DNA from: Streptomyces althioticus
GTDB lineage: Bacteria; Actinomycetota; Actinomycetes; Streptomycetales; Streptomycetaceae
Direction of reading: 5' to 3'
DNA length: 64,000 bases
NCBI GenBank assembly: GCA_014649355.1
Contig: BMSW01000007.1
Span: forward strand, 295,887 to 359,886
In this document: one piece after another, positions 49,279 through 60,079 of the stretch
Numbering within the stretch: the first letter of the stretch is position 1
Layout: each line of letters begins with the position of its first letter
Made by a program: the position numbers and the translations under genes
Notes under the pieces: generated by a model
The model's input: the letters and a program-made list of their open reading frames with translations, nothing else
Databases searched by the model: none
What the model was told of the DNA's origin: nothing

Positions 49279-51381
49279 CTAACCGTGGTTCAGCTCGAAC
49301 CACACCACCTTGCCGGTGCTCAGCCGCGTCGCCCCCCACCGCCGGGCCAGGCGGTTGACCAGGTACAACCCACGCCCGCCCTCGTCCGTCGCCCGCGCCT
49401 GCCGCAGCCGCGGCAACTGCGGCACGTCGTCCCCGACCTCGCACCGCAGCACATCCGTCCGCAGCAACCGCAGCGTCACCGGCCGCGACGCGTACCGCAC
49501 GGCGTTCGTCACGACCTCGCTGACCAGCAGCTCCACCGAGTCGCTCAGGTCCTCCAGGCCCCAGCGGGACAGCTGCCGCCGGGCGAGACGCCGGGCCCGG
49601 CCGGGCGCCGCGTCCTCCGGCTCCAGGAACCAGTACGCCACGTCGCTCGGCGCGATCCCGTCGAACCGGGCGGCGAGCAGCGCGATGTCGTCGTCCCGGT
49701 CGCCCGGGCCGAGCATGTCGAGCACCTCGTCGCAGAGCGCCTCCAGCGGCGGCGGATGATCGGGCCCGGTCAGCTGCGCGGTCGCGGCCAGCTTCTCCCG
49801 CAGCTGCTCGATGCCGGTCCACACGTCACGCAGCCGGGACTCCACCAGGCCGTCGGTGTAGAGCAGCAGGGTCGCCCCGGCGGGCGCCTCCAACTCCACG
49901 GCCTCGAAGTCCACCCCGCCCACGCCGATCGGGGCGCCCGCGGGCACCCGCAGCACCTCCGCGCGCCCGCCCAGGTGCAGCAGGACGGGCGGCGGATGGC
50001 CGGCGTTGGCGACGGTGATGCGGTGCGCGACCGGGTCGTACACCGCGTAGAGGCAGGTCGCCATGCGATCCACGCCGAGCCGCTGGGCCTGCTCGTCGAG
50101 GTGGTGCAGCACCTCCTGCGGCGGCAGGTCGAGCCCGGCGAGGGTCTGCGCGGTGGTGCGCAGCTGGCCCATGATCGCCGCCGACGTCATGGAGTGGCCC
50201 ATCACGTCGCCGACCACCAGCGCGACCCGGCTGCCGGGCAGCGGGATCGCGTCGTACCAGTCGCCGCCGACCCGGGCGGTCTCCGCGGCCGGCAGGTACC
50301 GCGACGCCAGCCGCACGCCGGTGCAGCGCGGCAGCGTCTCCGGCAGCATCGTCCGCTGGAGCTCGTCCGCGATGTACGCCTCACGCCCGTACAGCACCGC
50401 CTTGTCGATGCCCAGCGCGCTGTGCGTGGCGAGCTGGGCGGCGACCAGCAGGTCGTCGGCCTCGAACGGGATGCGCTCGGGACGCCGCAGGAACAGCGCC
50501 GCGCCGATCACCCGGCGGCGGCCGCGCAGCGGCGCGAGCACCGCCCGCTGGCCGTCGGGGACGGCCGCCGCGCCCTCCTCGCCGAGGAGTTCGGGCAGCG
50601 CCGCCCGCGCGGCCGGGGCGTCCGTGAACACCGGCCGGACCCCGCGCAGCACCTCGGCGAGCGCGCTGCCGGGCCGCACCGTGCACAGCTCCTCGCCGAC
50701 CGCGTCCAGCTCGGACGGCTGCTCCGGCGGCGCGATCGGCATGAACCCGCCGCCCTCGGTGTCCCGTTCGGCCGGGATCCGGTCGGTGCGGCGCAGCCGC
50801 AGCACCAGCGGGCCCGTCGGCCGCTCGTCACCGACCGGCAGCGGGTCGCGCAGGTACACCAGGATCGCGTCGGAGAAGGTCGGCACGGTCGCCCGGCACA
50901 GCCCCATCACGATCTCGTCCAGGTCGATGCCGCGGGCGATCCGCCGGGTCGCCGCGCCGACGAAGCGCAGCCGGTCCCCGTCCCGCCGCATGGGCGTGGG
51001 ACGGCCCGGCCGCGTCACCTGGCCGGTGCGGCGGTCGTTGCCGCCCGGGGGCCGGTCCACCCGGCCCTGCCCGTCGGCGGGCTGCACCGGGATGCCGTCC
51101 GGAGCGGGCCGCGGACGGGGAGCGTCCGGCTCCGCGTCCGGGCCGGCGCCCGGCTGGGAGTGCTCGGACGCGGGACCGTCCGCCGCGTCGGGCGCGCCCG
51201 GGGTGACGGCGCCGGGCGCGGACGGCTCACCGCCGGAGCGGCCCTGTGCCGGTAAGGCGGCCCCCGTACCGGCCGTGGGAGCCGGGGAACGAGGGAACGC
51301 CCCGCGGGGATCCACGGGGTCCACGCCCGGCTGGGGGCGCTCGAAGGAGGTCGGCTGCTCCGTCACGCGTGTCGAGTCCAT
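49279..51381 (-). CDS. SpoIIE/PP2C phosphatase with GAF and HATPase (RsbW-like) domains
   Basis: 700 residues. Order: a disordered Pro/Gly/Ala-rich N-terminus (about 1-120), a GAF-like sensor (about 150-320), a PP2C-type phosphatase domain (about 345-560: RVGGDWYDAIPLPGSRVALVVGDVMGHSMTSAAIMGQLRT, LLLYTDGLVESR and DRDDDIALLAARF), and a C-terminal HATPase_c domain (about 575-700: SVELLVSEVVTNAVRYA and DEGGRGLYLVNRLARRWG). Such proteins act in partner-switching: the phosphatase removes phosphate from an anti-anti-sigma factor and the kinase-like domain is an anti-sigma-like module. Its antagonist partners are not in this window. Confidence 0.93.
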   Translation of the reverse strand: MDSTRVTEQPTSFERPQPGVDPVDPRGAFPRSPAPTAGTGAALPAQGRSGGEPSAPGAVTPGAPDAADGPASEHSQPGAGPDAEPDAPRPRPAPDGIPVQPADGQGRVDRPPGGNDRRTGQVTRPGRPTPMRRDGDRLRFVGAATRRIARGIDLDEIVMGLCRATVPTFSDAILVYLRDPLPVGDERPTGPLVLRLRRTDRIPAERDTEGGGFMPIAPPEQPSELDAVGEELCTVRPGSALAEVLRGVRPVFTDAPAARAALPELLGEEGAAAVPDGQRAVLAPLRGRRRVIGAALFLRRPERIPFEADDLLVAAQLATHSALGIDKAVLYGREAYIADELQRTMLPETLPRCTGVRLASRYLPAAETARVGGDWYDAIPLPGSRVALVVGDVMGHSMTSAAIMGQLRTTAQTLAGLDLPPQEVLHHLDEQAQRLGVDRMATCLYAVYDPVAHRITVANAGHPPPVLLHLGGRAEVLRVPAGAPIGVGGVDFEAVELEAPAGATLLLYTDGLVESRLRDVWTGIEQLREKLAATAQLTGPDHPPPLEALCDEVLDMLGPGDRDDDIALLAARFDGIAPSDVAYWFLEPEDAAPGRARRLARRQLSRWGLEDLSDSVELLVSEVVTNAVRYASRPVTLRLLRTDVLRCEVGDDVPQLPRLRQARATDEGGRGLYLVNRLARRWGATRLSTGKVVWFELNHG

Positions 51382-51655
51382 CCGTCCGGCGCACGCCGTG
51401 CGCGCGGTTCGCTCCGCCGAAACTCCGATACCCGGAACAGGCGCCCCCGGAACGGATTTCGCGTGTGGTCAGAGGTTGTTCCTGCGACGCCGGCCGGCCG
51501 TCGTCGGCCCGTGCCGGTGTTTCCGTACCCCTCGCTCACGTCCTGCCGCCCCTCGGTGACGTCCGGTCAAGCTTCGCGCGCGCTCCGGTGGTTGCTGCTC
51601 CGCGCCCTTGCGGACGACGATCCTACGTTTCCTGCCCGGGGGCGCAGCAAGGGTC

Positions 51656-52348
51656 TCACGGGGACGCGTGCGCCGTCGTGCGGTCCCAGTCCTGTGGGAG
51701 TGACGGTACCGTCCAGGACGGATCCGGACGCCAGTTCTCCCACCCGTCCGAGAACGGCGGCCCCCAGGCGTCGATCACCGCGACCGCGGCGCGCCCGGCC
51801 TCGCGCACCCGCCGGGCCAGCGCGGGGTCCATCAGGCCGTCCCGCTGGGCCTGCGCGAACTCGTCCTCGTCCCGCCAGTGCCAGCCGCCGTCGGGCTGCA
51901 CGGAGATGTCCAGGAAGTGGTCCTCGGAGTCCACCCCGCCGGCCCAGCGGACGAGCGGCTCCTCCAGGTTCACGTACCAGTTCTTGAACCGCCAGCCCGG
52001 CTCCCAGAACAGCCACACCGACCAGGGCTCGCCGGGCCGGGCCAGCTTCAGCACGCCGGTGCCGAACCAGCGGTCCTTCTGCACCGTGCGCGGCCTGGTG
52101 TACCGGGTGGCGAGGGGTTCCCGGTGGACCGGGGTGCCGTCGGCGAGGACGGGCTTCACGCACTCGGTGCCCGGCGCCATCCAGACGGCGAGCAGCTCCG
52201 AGTCGTCGCGCACGACCGTGACGGGGCGCGCGATGTGGATGCGCGCGCCGCCGTTCTCCCGGTACCGCCACAGGATCGGCGTCCCGGGCTCCCAGTGACG
52301 GGCCGCTCCGCCCGCGTGGCCGCGCATCGTGGTTCCACCCTCTGTCAT
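51656..52348 (-). CDS. DUF402 domain-containing protein
   Basis: 230 residues. The core (about 20-180: GTPILWRYRENGGARIHIARPVTVVRDDSELLAVWMAPGTECV ... WYVNLEEPLVRWAGGVDSEDHFLDISVQPDGGWHWRDEDEFAQA) is DUF402, a beta-barrel related to nucleoside-phosphate hydrolases (FomD/YgaC-like) and FMN-binding proteins. Acidic residues D and E in VDSEDHFLDISVQPDG could bind metal. Two starts are possible: ATG 52348, placed seven bases after TAATAT and so fit for a leaderless transcript, or ATG 52327 with GAGGGTGG upstream. Confidence 0.85.
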   Translation of the reverse strand: MTEGGTTMRGHAGGAARHWEPGTPILWRYRENGGARIHIARPVTVVRDDSELLAVWMAPGTECVKPVLADGTPVHREPLATRYTRPRTVQKDRWFGTGVLKLARPGEPWSVWLFWEPGWRFKNWYVNLEEPLVRWAGGVDSEDHFLDISVQPDGGWHWRDEDEFAQAQRDGLMDPALARRVREAGRAAVAVIDAWGPPFSDGWENWRPDPSWTVPSLPQDWDRTTAHASP

Positions 52349-52354
52349 GCGCAG

Positions 52355-52360
52355 ATATTA
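52355..52360 (-). promoter_or_regulatory. -10 box TAATAT of the DUF402 gene, leaderless start
   Basis: On the minus strand TAATAT is followed by six bases and then the ATG at 52348, so transcription would start at the A of the start codon. No clear -35 box is visible 17-19 bases upstream. Confidence 0.55.
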
Positions 52361-52420
52361 GGTGGCCGGACCACGCAGCGCTGCGGCACCCGTCACGGTT
52401 CACCCCCGGCGCGCCAGGCT

Positions 52421-53824
52421 TTACGGCCGTGTCATCCGCAGGACATCCAGCGCCTCGTCCAGCTGTTCCACGGTCAGGTCGCCGCGCTCGACATAGCCGC
52501 CCTCGAGCACGACCTGACGGATGGTCCTGCGCTCCGCGAGCGACTTCTTGGCGACCTTGGCGGCCTCCTCGTAGCCGATGTACTTGTTCAGCGGGGTGAC
52601 CACGGACGGCGAGGACTCGGCGTACTCGCGGGCCCGCTCCCGGTCGGCGACGATCCCGTCGACCGTGCGGTCGGCGAGGAGCCGGGAGACGTTGGCGAGC
52701 AGCCGCACCGACTCCAGCACGTTCTTGGCGATCACCGGCAGCATCACGTTGAGCTCGAAGTTGCCGGAGGCGCCGGCCGCGGCGACGGTCGCGTCGTTGC
52801 CCGTGACCTGGGCGCACACCATCAGCACGGCCTCCGGGATCACCGGGTTGACCTTGCCGGGCATGATCGAGGAGCCGGGCTGGAGATCGGGCAGGGCGAT
52901 CTCGGCCAGGCCGGTGCGCGGACCGGACGCCATCCACCGCAGATCGTTCGCGATCTTCGTCAGGCCGACGGCGATCGTGCGGAGCTGCCCGCTGGTCTCC
53001 ACCACGCCGTCCCGGGCGCCCTGCGCCTCGAAGTGGTTCCGCGCCTCGGTCAGCGGCAGCCCGGTCGCCCGCGCCACCTCCTCGATGACGGCGGCGGAGA
53101 ACCCGGGCGGGGTGTTGATGCCGGTGCCGACGGCGGTGCCGCCCAGCGGCAGCTCGGCCAGCCGGGGCAGCGAGGCGCGCAGCCGCTCCACGCCGTACCG
53201 CACCTGGGCGGCGTACCCGCCGAACTCCTGGCCCAGCGTGACGGGTGTGGCGTCCATCAGATGGGTGCGCCCGGACTTCACCACGTCCGCGAACTCCTCC
53301 GCCTTGCGCTCCAGGGCGGCGGCCAGGTGTTCGAGCGCCGGGACCAGGTCCCGGGTGACCGCGGCGGTGGCCGCGATGTGCAGCGACGAGGGGAAGACGT
53401 CGTTGGACGACTGCGAGGCGTTGACGTGGTCGTTGGGGTGGACGTCCCGGCCCAGCCGCTCGGTGGCGAGGGTGGCGATCACCTCGTTGGTGTTCATGTT
53501 GGACGAGGTGCCGGACCCGGTCTGGAACACGTCCACCGGGAAGTGGTCGTCCCACCGGCCCTCCGCGACCTCCGCGGCCGCCTCCTGGATCGCCGCGGCG
53601 ATGTCCTTGTCCAGCACCCCGAGCCGGGCGTTCACCTTGGCCGCGGCGCCCTTGACGCGGGCCAGCGCCTCGATGTGGGCGCGCTCCAGGCGCTGCCCCG
53701 AGACGGGGAAGTTCTCCACCGCGCGCTGGGTCTGCGCCCGCCACTTGGCGTCCGCGGGGACCCGCACCTCTCCCATGGAGTCGTGCTCGATGCGGTAGTT
53801 CCGGTCGTCGTCCGTCGTCGTCAT
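52421..53824 (-). CDS. fumC: Class II fumarate hydratase
   Basis: 467 residues, ATG 53824. The fumarase/aspartase signature is GSSIMPGKVNPVI (about residues 318-330); TGSGTSSNMNTNEVIA, HVNASQSSNDVFPSSLHIA and GGTAVGTGINTPPGF are the other conserved loops. It reversibly hydrates fumarate to malate in the TCA cycle without Fe-S cluster, and as a homotetramer. A class I fumarase with a different fold is encoded only 1.8 kb away. Separated from the M28 gene by a strong hairpin. Confidence 0.96.
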   Translation of the reverse strand: MTTTDDDRNYRIEHDSMGEVRVPADAKWRAQTQRAVENFPVSGQRLERAHIEALARVKGAAAKVNARLGVLDKDIAAAIQEAAAEVAEGRWDDHFPVDVFQTGSGTSSNMNTNEVIATLATERLGRDVHPNDHVNASQSSNDVFPSSLHIAATAAVTRDLVPALEHLAAALERKAEEFADVVKSGRTHLMDATPVTLGQEFGGYAAQVRYGVERLRASLPRLAELPLGGTAVGTGINTPPGFSAAVIEEVARATGLPLTEARNHFEAQGARDGVVETSGQLRTIAVGLTKIANDLRWMASGPRTGLAEIALPDLQPGSSIMPGKVNPVIPEAVLMVCAQVTGNDATVAAAGASGNFELNVMLPVIAKNVLESVRLLANVSRLLADRTVDGIVADRERAREYAESSPSVVTPLNKYIGYEEAAKVAKKSLAERRTIRQVVLEGGYVERGDLTVEQLDEALDVLRMTRP

Positions 53825-53879
53825 CGTGTACCTCCAAGGAGCACAGCAGCGGTGTCGGACGAGCGTATTCCCCGTAAAG

Positions 53880-53917
53880 CCGTCCGCCCCGCCGCGACGA
53901 CGCGGCGGGGCGGACGG
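53880..53917 (-). terminator. 17-bp hairpin terminator of the M28 peptidase gene
   Basis: A perfect GC-rich 17-bp stem (53880-53896 with 53901-53917) and a 4-base ACGA loop, 14 bases after the stop of the M28 peptidase gene and before fumC on the same strand. Confidence 0.85.
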
Positions 53918-53931
53918 ACCCGTGGGGGGTG

Positions 53932-55362
53932 TCAGGCGCTCTGCAGGCTCACGTCGTCCAGCAGGAAGCCGGTCTGCAGGCTGTAGTCCTCGGTGGCGGT
54001 GAAGGCCACGGTGACGGTCTGCCCGGCGTACGCGGACAGGTCGGCCGACCGCTGGATCCAGCCGCCACCCGCGTGCACGTTGGACCAGGTCGCCAGTGTG
54101 GACCCGTTCACCCGGACGGTGAAGGTGTCGTACGCCCGGCTGCTCGACTCGGACGTCTCGATCTGCAGCCAGAAGACCAGCGACGCGCGCGTGCAGTCCG
54201 CCGGCACGGTCACCGTCTGGCTCAGCGACTCGGTGCTGGTGGAGCCGTTACCGCCGAGCCAGGCGAAGCGGGTGCCGCCGTGCGCGGTGCGGCCGGAGTG
54301 GGCGGCGATGACCGCGGTGGTCCCGGTCCACGGCGAGGTCCCGCTCTCGAACCCGCCGTTGCCGACGGCCCCGGCCGGGTCGCAGGTGCCGCCTCCGCCG
54401 CCGGTGCCGACGGCCTGCTGCCACAGCGTGTACGCGATGCCGTCGGCGGCGCGGTCGAGACCGGTGGTGTTGATGTTGGTCAGCGTGTCGCACGCCCGGT
54501 GGTAGCAGGGGTCGTACGCCGAGCCGGAGGTGCCACCCCACTTGGAGGCCTGCGCGGAGGTCTTGCGGGCGCTCGCGCCCATCGCGTAGCCGGACGTGGG
54601 GATGGAGTACCGCTCGAAGGAGTAGTCGTCGCTGCGGCCGGCGCCCTCGGTGTTCTCCTCGGGCCGCAGGCCGAGCGAGTCCCAGTACGCCTTCATCGGC
54701 GCGGCGGCCGCGGAGGTGATGTGGTTGATGAAGTAGCCGCCGTTGAGCGAGGCGACCATGTCGAAGTTGTAGTACGCCTTGATCCTGGCGCGTTCCGCCG
54801 AGGACAGGGTGCGGACGTAGAAGTAGCTGCCGTTGAGGCCCTGCTCCTCGTCGGTCCACCAGGCGAAGCGGACGCGGTTGCGCATGTCCGGGTTCTCCCG
54901 GGCGAGCGTCAGGGCGTTCTCCAGCAGGGCGGCGGAGCCGGAGCCGTTGTCGTTCATGCCGGGCCCTGCGGAGACGCCGTCGAGGTGGGCGCCGAACATG
55001 TAGACGTTGTTCGCGTCACCCTTGGGCCATTCGGCGATCAGGTTGGGCCCGGCGCCGCTGGTGCAGCCGGAGGTGCAGGGCTGCTCGGTGACGGTGTAGC
55101 CGGCGGCCTGCAGCTTGCCCTTCACGTAGGCGACGGAGTCGCGGTAGCCCTGGGTGGTGGACCTGCGGTTGCCGCCGTTGCGGGCGGCGATGGCGCTGAG
55201 CTCGTCGAGGTGGGCCCGGACCGCGGTGACGCTGATGTCGGGGGCGGCGAGGGCGGTGGTGGAGGCGGGGGACGTGCCGGACGGGGTGGCCGCGGCGGGG
55301 AGTGTGCCGAAGCCGAGCACGAGGGCGAGCAGGGTGCCCGCCATGGCGAATCTTCGTTTCAC
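53932..55362 (-). CDS. Secreted M28-family aminopeptidase with C-terminal beta domain
   Basis: 476 residues, GTG 55362 with GGAGGAG upstream. Signal peptide (about 1-30). The M28 zinc-peptidase domain (about 50-310) shows the ligands of Streptomyces griseus aminopeptidase: His in FGAHLDGV, Asp in GPGMNDNGSGSAALLE, the catalytic Glu pair in WTDEEQGLNG, Asp in YNFDMVAS and His in CYHRACDTL. A Gly-rich linker leads to a C-terminal jelly-roll-like domain (about 325-476; NGGFESGTSPWTGTT ... LLDDVSLQSA). Extracellular zinc aminopeptidase, likely for hydrophobic N-terminal residues. Confidence 0.95.
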   Translation of the reverse strand: MKRRFAMAGTLLALVLGFGTLPAAATPSGTSPASTTALAAPDISVTAVRAHLDELSAIAARNGGNRRSTTQGYRDSVAYVKGKLQAAGYTVTEQPCTSGCTSGAGPNLIAEWPKGDANNVYMFGAHLDGVSAGPGMNDNGSGSAALLENALTLARENPDMRNRVRFAWWTDEEQGLNGSYFYVRTLSSAERARIKAYYNFDMVASLNGGYFINHITSAAAAPMKAYWDSLGLRPEENTEGAGRSDDYSFERYSIPTSGYAMGASARKTSAQASKWGGTSGSAYDPCYHRACDTLTNINTTGLDRAADGIAYTLWQQAVGTGGGGGTCDPAGAVGNGGFESGTSPWTGTTAVIAAHSGRTAHGGTRFAWLGGNGSTSTESLSQTVTVPADCTRASLVFWLQIETSESSSRAYDTFTVRVNGSTLATWSNVHAGGGWIQRSADLSAYAGQTVTVAFTATEDYSLQTGFLLDDVSLQSA

Positions 55363-55559
55363 CTGGACTCCTCCGGACGGTGGCTGTGGGGTTGCCACGC
55401 GGTGACCAGGCATGGCATGTGCATGCCTGGCTGTCAGGAAGGGTCACAGTGGTTGTTGATCGAATCAACGGCATGGGGCCGGTCAGGCCCAGGTTGTCCG
55501 AAAGTGGCACGGGAGATCCGCTATGCGGACACGGGGTGCCGCCCCGGGCCCCGCTCCTC

Positions 55560-55648
55560 GAACGCCGGAGGGGCTGATGGTCAGCCCGTCCGGCGTTTGA
55601 GGACGAGGCCCGCAGGGCCGAAGGGGGGTCCGGGGGCGCAGCCCCCGG
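55560..55648 (-). repeat. Dispersed intergenic repeat ending in the fumarase terminator hairpin
   Basis: This segment contains the GTTTGAGGACGAGGCC and GGGGGCGCAGCCCCC blocks that recur between genes in many Streptomyces genomes. Its part at 55630-55648 is a perfect 8-bp CCGGGGGC hairpin with a GCA loop immediately after the stop of the class I fumarase gene, likely its terminator. Confidence 0.7.
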
Positions 55649-57316
<1,668 letters not shown>

Positions 57317-57470
57317 CTCGCCCATTCCTCACTCGACGGAAGACCGCCCGCCTCCGTCGGCGGGCCTTCCCAGCCTAGGACCTGCCTCGGACGCCGATCC
57401 TGTGAGGTTGTCCTCAGTTGCCGGCGCCGCGGGGTAGTCGCGATCTATCGCGTTTCGGTACGCTGCTGCC

Positions 57471-58166
57471 GTGGACCTTCAGAAGCACGCCCAGCAGCCG
57501 GACACGACGCCGCGGAGCACCGAGCTGCGCGCCTCCGACGCCGACCGGGACCGCATCGTCGAGCTGTTGCACGACGCGCACGCCGAGGGCCGGCTCACCG
57601 CCGACGAGCACGCCGAGCGCGTCGAGGGTGCGCTGACCGCCAAGACGCTGGGCGAGCTGGAAGGGTTCATCCAGGACCTTCCCGCCGCCCACGAGCGGCG
57701 CGCGGCTCCCCTCTCCGCGCCCGGGCGCCCCGCCGCCGGCGTCTTCCCGGCCGACCCCGACGACAACGTCGTCGCGGTGTTCAGCGCCGCCGCCCGCAAG
57801 GGCCGCTGGCGCACCGGCCGCCGCATCCACGCGTACGCGGTCTTCGGCAGCGTGGAGATAGACCTCAGCGAGGCGCTGTTCGACCACCAGCAGGTGATGA
57901 TCAAGGCGTTCTCCGTCTTCGGCAGCGTCGAGATCCGCGTCCCGGAGAACGTGTCGCTGCGCGGCACCGGCGGCGGCGTGCTCGGCGCCTTCGAGGTGGA
58001 CCCGCAGGACTCGCCCGACGACAACGCCCCCGTGGTCTACGTCGACGGGTGGGCGATCCTCGGCAGCGTCGAGGCCCGGCCCAAGCGCGGCAAGCTCGTG
58101 AAGGACATCCTCGACCGCGTGCAGCGCACGGTCGACCGCAGCATGCGCAAGCACCTGGGGCACTGA
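57471..58166 (+). CDS. DUF1707 and LiaF-like domain protein
   Basis: 231 residues, GTG 57471. The DUF1707 domain (about 18-72) reads LRASDADRDRIVELLHDAHAEGRLTADEHAERVEGALTAKTLGELEGFIQDLP. The C-terminal beta-helix-like part (about 115-210) contains IHAYAVFGSVEIDLSEALFDHQQVMIKAFSVFGSVEIRVPENVSLRGTGGGVLG, typical of the cell wall-active antibiotics response (LiaF) proteins. No transmembrane segment is seen. Its role in envelope stress is by family analogy only. Confidence 0.88.
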   Translation: MDLQKHAQQPDTTPRSTELRASDADRDRIVELLHDAHAEGRLTADEHAERVEGALTAKTLGELEGFIQDLPAAHERRAAPLSAPGRPAAGVFPADPDDNVVAVFSAAARKGRWRTGRRIHAYAVFGSVEIDLSEALFDHQQVMIKAFSVFGSVEIRVPENVSLRGTGGGVLGAFEVDPQDSPDDNAPVVYVDGWAILGSVEARPKRGKLVKDILDRVQRTVDRSMRKHLGH

Positions 58167-58332
58167 ACACGGCGCCGGCCGAGGCCGGTTGGGGACTCTG
58201 TGCATAGGCGCGCGCACATCGGGTAAGCCTTGACGCATCGTCTCCTTGGAGGGCGCCAGGGATTCACGCCGGGCCGACCCGTGTGCATCCACGGCACTCG
58301 CCAGCTCGCGAAGCCGTCGTCAGGAGTAGACC

Positions 58333-58707
58333 GTGCTGCAACCGCCGCATTCGTCCCTGCAGGTAGCCGCCGTTCCGGCCCAGCGAGTGGCAGCACGGGA
58401 CAGGGACCAGGACGCCCCCTGGCACACCGAGGCGGTGTGCCGGCGTGACGAGGCGGGCCTGTTCTTCGCGCCGTCGAAGGAACCGACCGCCGCGCGGCTG
58501 TCCCGCGAGGAGGCGGCCAAGCGGGTCTGCGCCCGCTGTCCGGTCATGGTGGAGTGCCGCGAACACGCCCTGCTCCAGCCCGAGCCCTACGGCGTGTGGG
58601 GCGGCCTGACCGCGGCGGAGCGCCGTGTCGTCCTGGCTCGCCGCAGGCGCCGCGAGATGGAACTGAAGAAGACCGCCCGCCAGAACCGCATACCCGCGGC
58701 AGGCTGA
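58333..58707 (+). CDS. WhiB-family iron-sulfur transcription factor (Wbl)
   Basis: 124 residues, GTG 58333 after AGGAG. The four cluster cysteines are AVCRRDEAGLFF, CARCPVMVEC (CxxCxxxxxC) with spacing of WhiB proteins, followed by the G[VI]WGG turn (YGVWGGLTAAERR) and a basic C-terminal helix for DNA contacts. Wbl proteins bind a [4Fe-4S] cluster and the housekeeping sigma factor. By gene neighbourhood (glpX, fumarase) it may be WblI, but I cannot prove that here. Confidence 0.93.
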   Translation: MLQPPHSSLQVAAVPAQRVAARDRDQDAPWHTEAVCRRDEAGLFFAPSKEPTAARLSREEAAKRVCARCPVMVECREHALLQPEPYGVWGGLTAAERRVVLARRRRREMELKKTARQNRIPAAG

Positions 58708-58721
58708 CCACCAAGCACCAG

Positions 58722-58756
58722 AAAGGGCGTCCCCTCCGCACAGGGGACGCCCTTTT
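58722..58756 (+). terminator. Rho-independent terminator of the whiB-like gene
   Basis: A 14-bp perfect stem (58722-58735 with 58742-58755) with a 6-base loop and a TTTT tail, 15 bases after the Wbl stop codon. Its AAAGGG...CCCTTTT arms make it canonical. Confidence 0.9.
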
Positions 58757-58820
58757 CAGCAGCGCTCACTTCCCGACACCGCCCGAAACAGCTCCTTCAT
58801 GGGCGCGGGGACGCTCCCTC

Positions 58821-58842
58821 AGGGGCGCGGGGAACTGCGCGA
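58821..58842. repeat. Second copy of the dispersed GGGGAACTGCGCGA element
   Basis: 22 bases that match 49233-49254 with one change (A to G). The following 25 bases (CAACC and CACCCGCACCCGC blocks) are also similar to the first copy. This copy lacks the left arm of the PBP terminator hairpin. Confidence 0.85.
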
Positions 58843-58919
58843 TCAACCCCCACGCACCCGCACCCGCCCGCGAACCGCAGGCACCCGCGAACCGCAGGCA
58901 CCCGCGCCGAAAGGCGCCG

Positions 58920-59954
58920 CTACTTGGCGCGATCGAAGTCGATCGCACTGTACGCCCGCAGCTTGCTGAGCCGGTGCTCGGAGTCAATCCTCCGCACCGT
59001 CCCCGACTTCGACCGCATCACGATCGAGTCGGTCGTGGCCGTCTCCGACCGGTACCGGACACCCCGCAGCAGCTCGCCGTCCGTGATGCCCGTCGCCACG
59101 AAGAACACGTTGTCCCCGGTGACCAGGTCCTCCGTGGTCAGCACCCGGTCCAGATCGTGCCCCGCGTCGATCGCCCGCTGCCGCTCCTCGTCGTCCTTCG
59201 GCCACAGCTTGCCCTGGATCGTGCCGCCCAGGCACTTCACCGCACAGGCCGAGATGATGCCCTCGGGCGTCCCGCCGATGCCCAGCAGCAGGTCGATCCC
59301 CGTGCCCTCGCGCAGCGCCAGGATCGACCCCGCCACGTCACCGTCCGAGATCAGCTTGATGCGCGCCCCGGTCTCCCGGATCTCCTTGATGATGCCCTCG
59401 TGCCGAGGCCGGTCCAGGATCACCACCGTGACGTCCTCGGGGGTGACCCGCTTCGCCTTGGCGACCCGGCGGATGTTCACGCTCACCGGGGCGTTGATGT
59501 CGACGAAGTCCGCCGCCTCGGGGCCCGTGACCAGCTTGTCCATGTAGAACACGGCCGACGGGTCGAACATCGAGCCGCGCTCGGCCGCCGCCAGCACCGC
59601 GATGGCGTTGGTCATGCCCTTGGCGGTGAGGGTGGTGCCGTCGATCGGGTCGACCGCGATGTCGCACTCGGGGCCCGTGCCGTCGCCGACGCGCTCCCCG
59701 TTGAAGAGCATCGGGGCCTCGTCCTTCTCGCCCTCGCCGATGACGACGACGCCGTTCATCGAGACGGTGGAGACCAGGGTGCGCATGGCGCGCACCGCCG
59801 CACCGTCGGCGCCGTTCTTGTCGCCGCGCCCTACCCAGCGGCCCGCGGCCATCGCGGCCGCCTCGGTGACCCGTACGAGCTCCAGGGCGAGGTTGCGGTC
59901 GGGGGCCTCGGAGGGGACATCGAGCTCGGACGGCAGGTGGTGGTGTTCGGTCAT
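58920..59954 (-). CDS. glpX: Class II fructose-1,6-bisphosphatase GlpX
   Basis: 344 residues, ATG 59954 with AAAGGTG upstream; the frame is open up to 60062 but starts there lack support. Lithium-sensitive phosphatase fold: GRWVGRGDKNGADGAAVRAMR, VVVIGEGEKDEAPMLFNGE (metal Glu/Asp), IAVDPIDGTTLTAKGM (motif DPIDGTT) and GIGGTPEGIISACAVKCLGGTIQGKLWP. It hydrolyses fructose-1,6-bisphosphate in gluconeogenesis and needs a divalent metal. In the window it sits among central-carbon genes and is divergent from the DUF4245 gene. Confidence 0.96.
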   Translation of the reverse strand: MTEHHHLPSELDVPSEAPDRNLALELVRVTEAAAMAAGRWVGRGDKNGADGAAVRAMRTLVSTVSMNGVVVIGEGEKDEAPMLFNGERVGDGTGPECDIAVDPIDGTTLTAKGMTNAIAVLAAAERGSMFDPSAVFYMDKLVTGPEAADFVDINAPVSVNIRRVAKAKRVTPEDVTVVILDRPRHEGIIKEIRETGARIKLISDGDVAGSILALREGTGIDLLLGIGGTPEGIISACAVKCLGGTIQGKLWPKDDEERQRAIDAGHDLDRVLTTEDLVTGDNVFFVATGITDGELLRGVRYRSETATTDSIVMRSKSGTVRRIDSEHRLSKLRAYSAIDFDRAK

Positions 59955-60079
59955 CGGAGCGCACCTTTCTGTACGACGACGGCCGGATGAGGGTGTGGCC
60001 ATGACTCTATCGCCAGGCAGACAAAATGAGCAGGGGACCCCACGGATGAGCGCTCCGGGCACCTGCGACGATAGGGGGC